Source: an uncultured Pseudanabaenaceae cyanobacterium (GTDB lineage: Bacteria; Cyanobacteriota; Cyanobacteriia; PCC-9006; JAAUQQ01). Taken from it: a stretch of 32,351 nt of DNA. The DNA lies in assembly GCA_938017515.1 (NCBI GenBank), contig CALIJJ010000090.1, positions 1 to 32,351 of the forward strand. Reading direction: 5' to 3'. The notes under the pieces were generated by a model. That model ran no database searches. It was not told the DNA's origin and saw only the letters and a program-made list of their open reading frames with translations. How positions within the stretch are numbered: the stretch's first letter is position 1; each line of letters opens with the position of its first letter. Shown here in pieces: positions 32,154 to 32,351 of the stretch. The position numbers and the translations under genes are program-made.

Positions 32154-32351
32154 TAGCAAAGCAAAATTAAGATCTTTTTAATCTTCGTTTTAGAATTTGT
32201 TGCCAAAAAGTTAAATTTTCACTCTATCCAAATAAATATGGCTCCTAGGCCAAAGAATCGCCGTCTAGATTACCCAGGATGGGGGAACACTAGGTCCAAG
32301 AGCCGCGAAAGGGACCCCCTCAGCGGTGGGCTGCACCTACGCTCAGTCTTG
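32154..32351. other. Right-edge non-coding segment
   Basis: An AT-rich stretch (32160-32240), probably promoter DNA for the truncated gene, is followed by a GC-rich end (32270-32351). That end has several potential short stems (GGTCC with GGACC, AGCG with CGCT). No complete gene or known RNA is recognised; a minus-strand frame is open from the edge to about 32275 and could be a gene end. Confidence 0.35.

Noticed and set aside
32270..32351. Structured RNA gene (SRP RNA, 6S RNA or riboswitch) at the right edge
   Set aside because: Short stems can be drawn, but none of the conserved core sequences I know for these RNAs is present and the segment is cut by the window edge.

Overview
The window is cyanobacterial. 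The palindrome GCGATCGC (HIP1) recurs throughout, and several families are typical of cyanobacteria: a DevBCA exporter, a DUF4347/DUF4114 surface protein, a divergent sigma-like protein and PAS/GGDEF signalling proteins. Most of the window looks GC-rich (estimated by eye), except for a more AT-rich 5' half of the DUF4347 gene. No rRNA, tRNA, CRISPR array or intact transposase was seen. Genus cannot be assigned. DevBCA alone does not prove heterocysts.

Layout. Positions 1-411 hold the 3' end of a polysaccharide-lyase-like gene, convergent with a PEP-CTERM-like exported protein (561-1331, minus). A 760-base gap with short tandem repeats follows. Next is a fused double-ATPase of the oligopeptide-transporter type (2092-3795) and a DUF2141 protein. 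From 4280 to 12276 on the plus strand lies a surface-glycan locus: dTDP-L-rhamnose genes rfbC, rfbD and rfbA (rfbB is absent), a GT2 glycosyltransferase, then a second block of GT4, a PglK/MsbA-like ABC flippase and another GT4. These would make dTDP-rhamnose, assemble a glycan and flip it across the inner membrane.

From 12336 to 20327 all genes are on the minus strand: a 933-residue DUF4347/cadherin-like/DUF4114 surface protein, a soluble four-PAS histidine kinase, an exported TPR protein and a sigma-70-like protein. Divergent from the last is devB-devC-devA plus a fourth small exported-protein gene (20774-24812, plus).

From 24769 to 30585 on the minus strand lie, in transcription order, an extracellular solute-binding lipoprotein, a membrane histidine kinase overlapping it by 4 bases (ATGA), and a receiver-GGDEF-EAL protein. 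With no transporter permease present, this looks like a ligand-sensing relay that sets cyclic di-GMP, and it is the most interesting unit in the window. The right end carries a zinc-ribbon membrane protein, a four-helix membrane protein and a truncated sterol-desaturase-like gene whose ribosome-binding site sits in a perfect hairpin.

A recurring feature is short tandem repeats with 12-18 base periods, a different sequence at each site, in gene-to-gene gaps and often starting at or next to a stop codon.
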